Position numbers and translations under genes: made by a program
Notes under the pieces: model-generated
Told to the model about the DNA's origin: nothing
Database searches by the model: none
What the model saw: the letters and a program-made list of their open reading frames with translations, nothing else
Shown here: in pieces, positions 5,000 through 5,860 of the stretch
How positions within the stretch are numbered: position 1 is the first letter of the stretch
Layout: each line of letters begins with the position of its first letter
DNA from: a bacterium
Lineage (GTDB): Bacteria; Chlamydiota; Chlamydiia; Chlamydiales; JAFEGQ01
Assembly (NCBI GenBank): GCA_021809305.1
Contig: JAKBAF010000091.1
Span: forward strand, 1-5,860
DNA length: 5,860 bases
Direction of reading: 5' to 3'

Positions 5000-5860
5000 G
5001 TAAGATAGAGTGGGAGACAGTCATTGGTTTAGAGATCCACGTCCAGCTCAACACCAAAGCCAAGATCTTCAGCAAGGCGCCCAATCGGTTCGGGGATGAG
5101 CCCAATACGAATATCTCAACTGTCTGCACCGGTCAGCCAGGCTCCCTACCCGTCCTTAACAAAGAGGCCGTGCGTAAGGCTGTCCAGTTTGGCTGCGCTG
5201 TGGGTGCCAAGATCTCCCCCATGAGCAGCTTTGATCGAAAGTCCTATTTCTATCCCGATAGCCCCCGCAATTTCCAGATCACCCAATTCTATGAGCCCAT
5301 TGTTATCGGTGGAGAGGTCATTGCCGATGTTGATGGCAAACCGATGAGCTTCGCTATCCATCACGCCCATCTTGAAGATGATGCCGGAATGCTCAAGCAC
5401 TTCAGCACCTTTGCTGGGGTCGATTACAACCGAGCGGGAACTCCCCTGATTGAGATCGTCTCGGAGCCGTGCATCCGCACAAGCGGCGAAGCGGTAGCTT
5501 ACGCGAAGGCAATTAAGGCGATATTTGAGTATCTCGACGCCTCCGATTGCAATATGGAAGAGGGCTCGCTTCGCATCGATGCCAACATCTCGGTGCGCCC
5601 CAAAGGAGAGAGCGCTCTTTGGACAAAGACCGAGATCAAAAATATGAACTCCTTTAGCAATATGGAGTTGGCAATTGACTCGGAGGTCAGGCGCCATATC
5701 CGCGAATATGAATCCCATCCCAATTCCCCTCATTCTGAGGTTATCAAGCAAGCGACCTACCGCTTTGACCCTGAGACGCGGCAGACGGTTATCATGCGGC
5801 TTAAGGAGCATGCGGAGGACTACCGCTACTTTCCAGAGCCAGACCTCCCACCTATTGTTC
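4996..5860 (+). CDS. gatB: Glutamyl-tRNA(Gln)/aspartyl-tRNA(Asn) amidotransferase subunit B, 3' end outside the window
   Basis: The frame is open from the ATG at 4996 to the window edge, giving 288 residues, about 60% of a usual GatB (roughly 475-490). GatB binds the misacylated tRNA, activates its Glu or Asp side chain with ATP, and amidates it with ammonia from GatA. The cradle domain is clear: VIGLEIHVQL (9-18, with metal-binding type E13 and H15), CTGQPGSLPVLNK (44-56), DRKSYFYPDSPRNFQITQF (80-98), HLEDDAG (125-131), GTPLIEIVSEP (148-158), NMEEGSLRIDANISVRP (186-202), KNMNSF (215-220) and EDYRYFPEPDLPP (274-286). The helical and YqeY-like tail domains lie beyond the edge. YPDSPRNFQITQF and DDAGMLKHF closely resemble chlamydial GatB as I remember it, which is a main basis for the organism call. 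A long minus-strand open frame over this gene is only its shadow. Confidence 0.97.
   Translation, partial: MSKIEWETVIGLEIHVQLNTKAKIFSKAPNRFGDEPNTNISTVCTGQPGSLPVLNKEAVRKAVQFGCAVGAKISPMSSFDRKSYFYPDSPRNFQITQFYEPIVIGGEVIADVDGKPMSFAIHHAHLEDDAGMLKHFSTFAGVDYNRAGTPLIEIVSEPCIRTSGEAVAYAKAIKAIFEYLDASDCNMEEGSLRIDANISVRPKGESALWTKTEIKNMNSFSNMELAIDSEVRRHIREYESHPNSPHSEVIKQATYRFDPETRQTVIMRLKEHAEDYRYFPEPDLPPIV

Noticed and set aside
5146..5811. Minus-strand open frame of 221 codons
   Set aside because: It lies wholly opposite gatB, which has strong family motifs, and its translation shows no recognisable domain; it is a shadow frame.
1..5860. A new defence, mobile or toxin-antitoxin system
   Set aside because: No integrase, transposase, nuclease, toxin-antitoxin pair, direct-repeat array or terminal repeats were seen; all sizeable frames are explained by the five genes listed.

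Overview
The window most likely comes from a member of the Chlamydiota, probably an environmental, Parachlamydia- or Estrella-like lineage with moderate GC. The reasons are: the gatC-gatA-gatB gene order; a GatB whose segments (such as YFYPDSPRNFQITQF and DDAGMLKHF) closely match chlamydial GatB as I remember it; and a small protein with the paired-hydrophobic-helix shape of chlamydial inclusion membrane proteins. This assignment rests on recalled sequences and gene order, not on a search. No complete mobile element, RNA gene or CRISPR array is visible.

Layout. Bases 2-955 (+) are the 3' part of a CAP10/GT90-type glycosyltransferase gene that begins upstream of the window. It meets, tail to tail with a 4-base overlap, a 181-residue two-helix membrane protein gene (952-1497, -). 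Upstream of that, on the same strand, is a complete carotenoid cleavage oxygenase gene (1606-3048, -) of the BCO/RPE65 type with all four iron-binding histidines. A 144-base divergent spacer (3049-3192) holds two inverted repeats and possible promoters for both directions. From 3193 to the right edge lies the gatCAB operon (+): gatC, a 34-base gap, gatA, then gatB overlapping the gatA stop by 4 bases and running off the window.

How the genes work together. GatC, GatA and GatB form the tRNA-dependent amidotransferase that converts Glu-tRNA(Gln), and often Asp-tRNA(Asn), to the correctly charged tRNA; this is core translation. The left half looks accessory: a surface-glycan type glycosyltransferase, a possible host-facing membrane protein, and an animal-like carotenoid/retinoid oxygenase. 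Nothing in the sequence ties these three into one pathway. The most unusual gene is the carotenoid oxygenase, because it carries features of the animal BCO/RPE65 branch in what looks like an intracellular bacterium. I see no convincing wholly new multi-gene system here.
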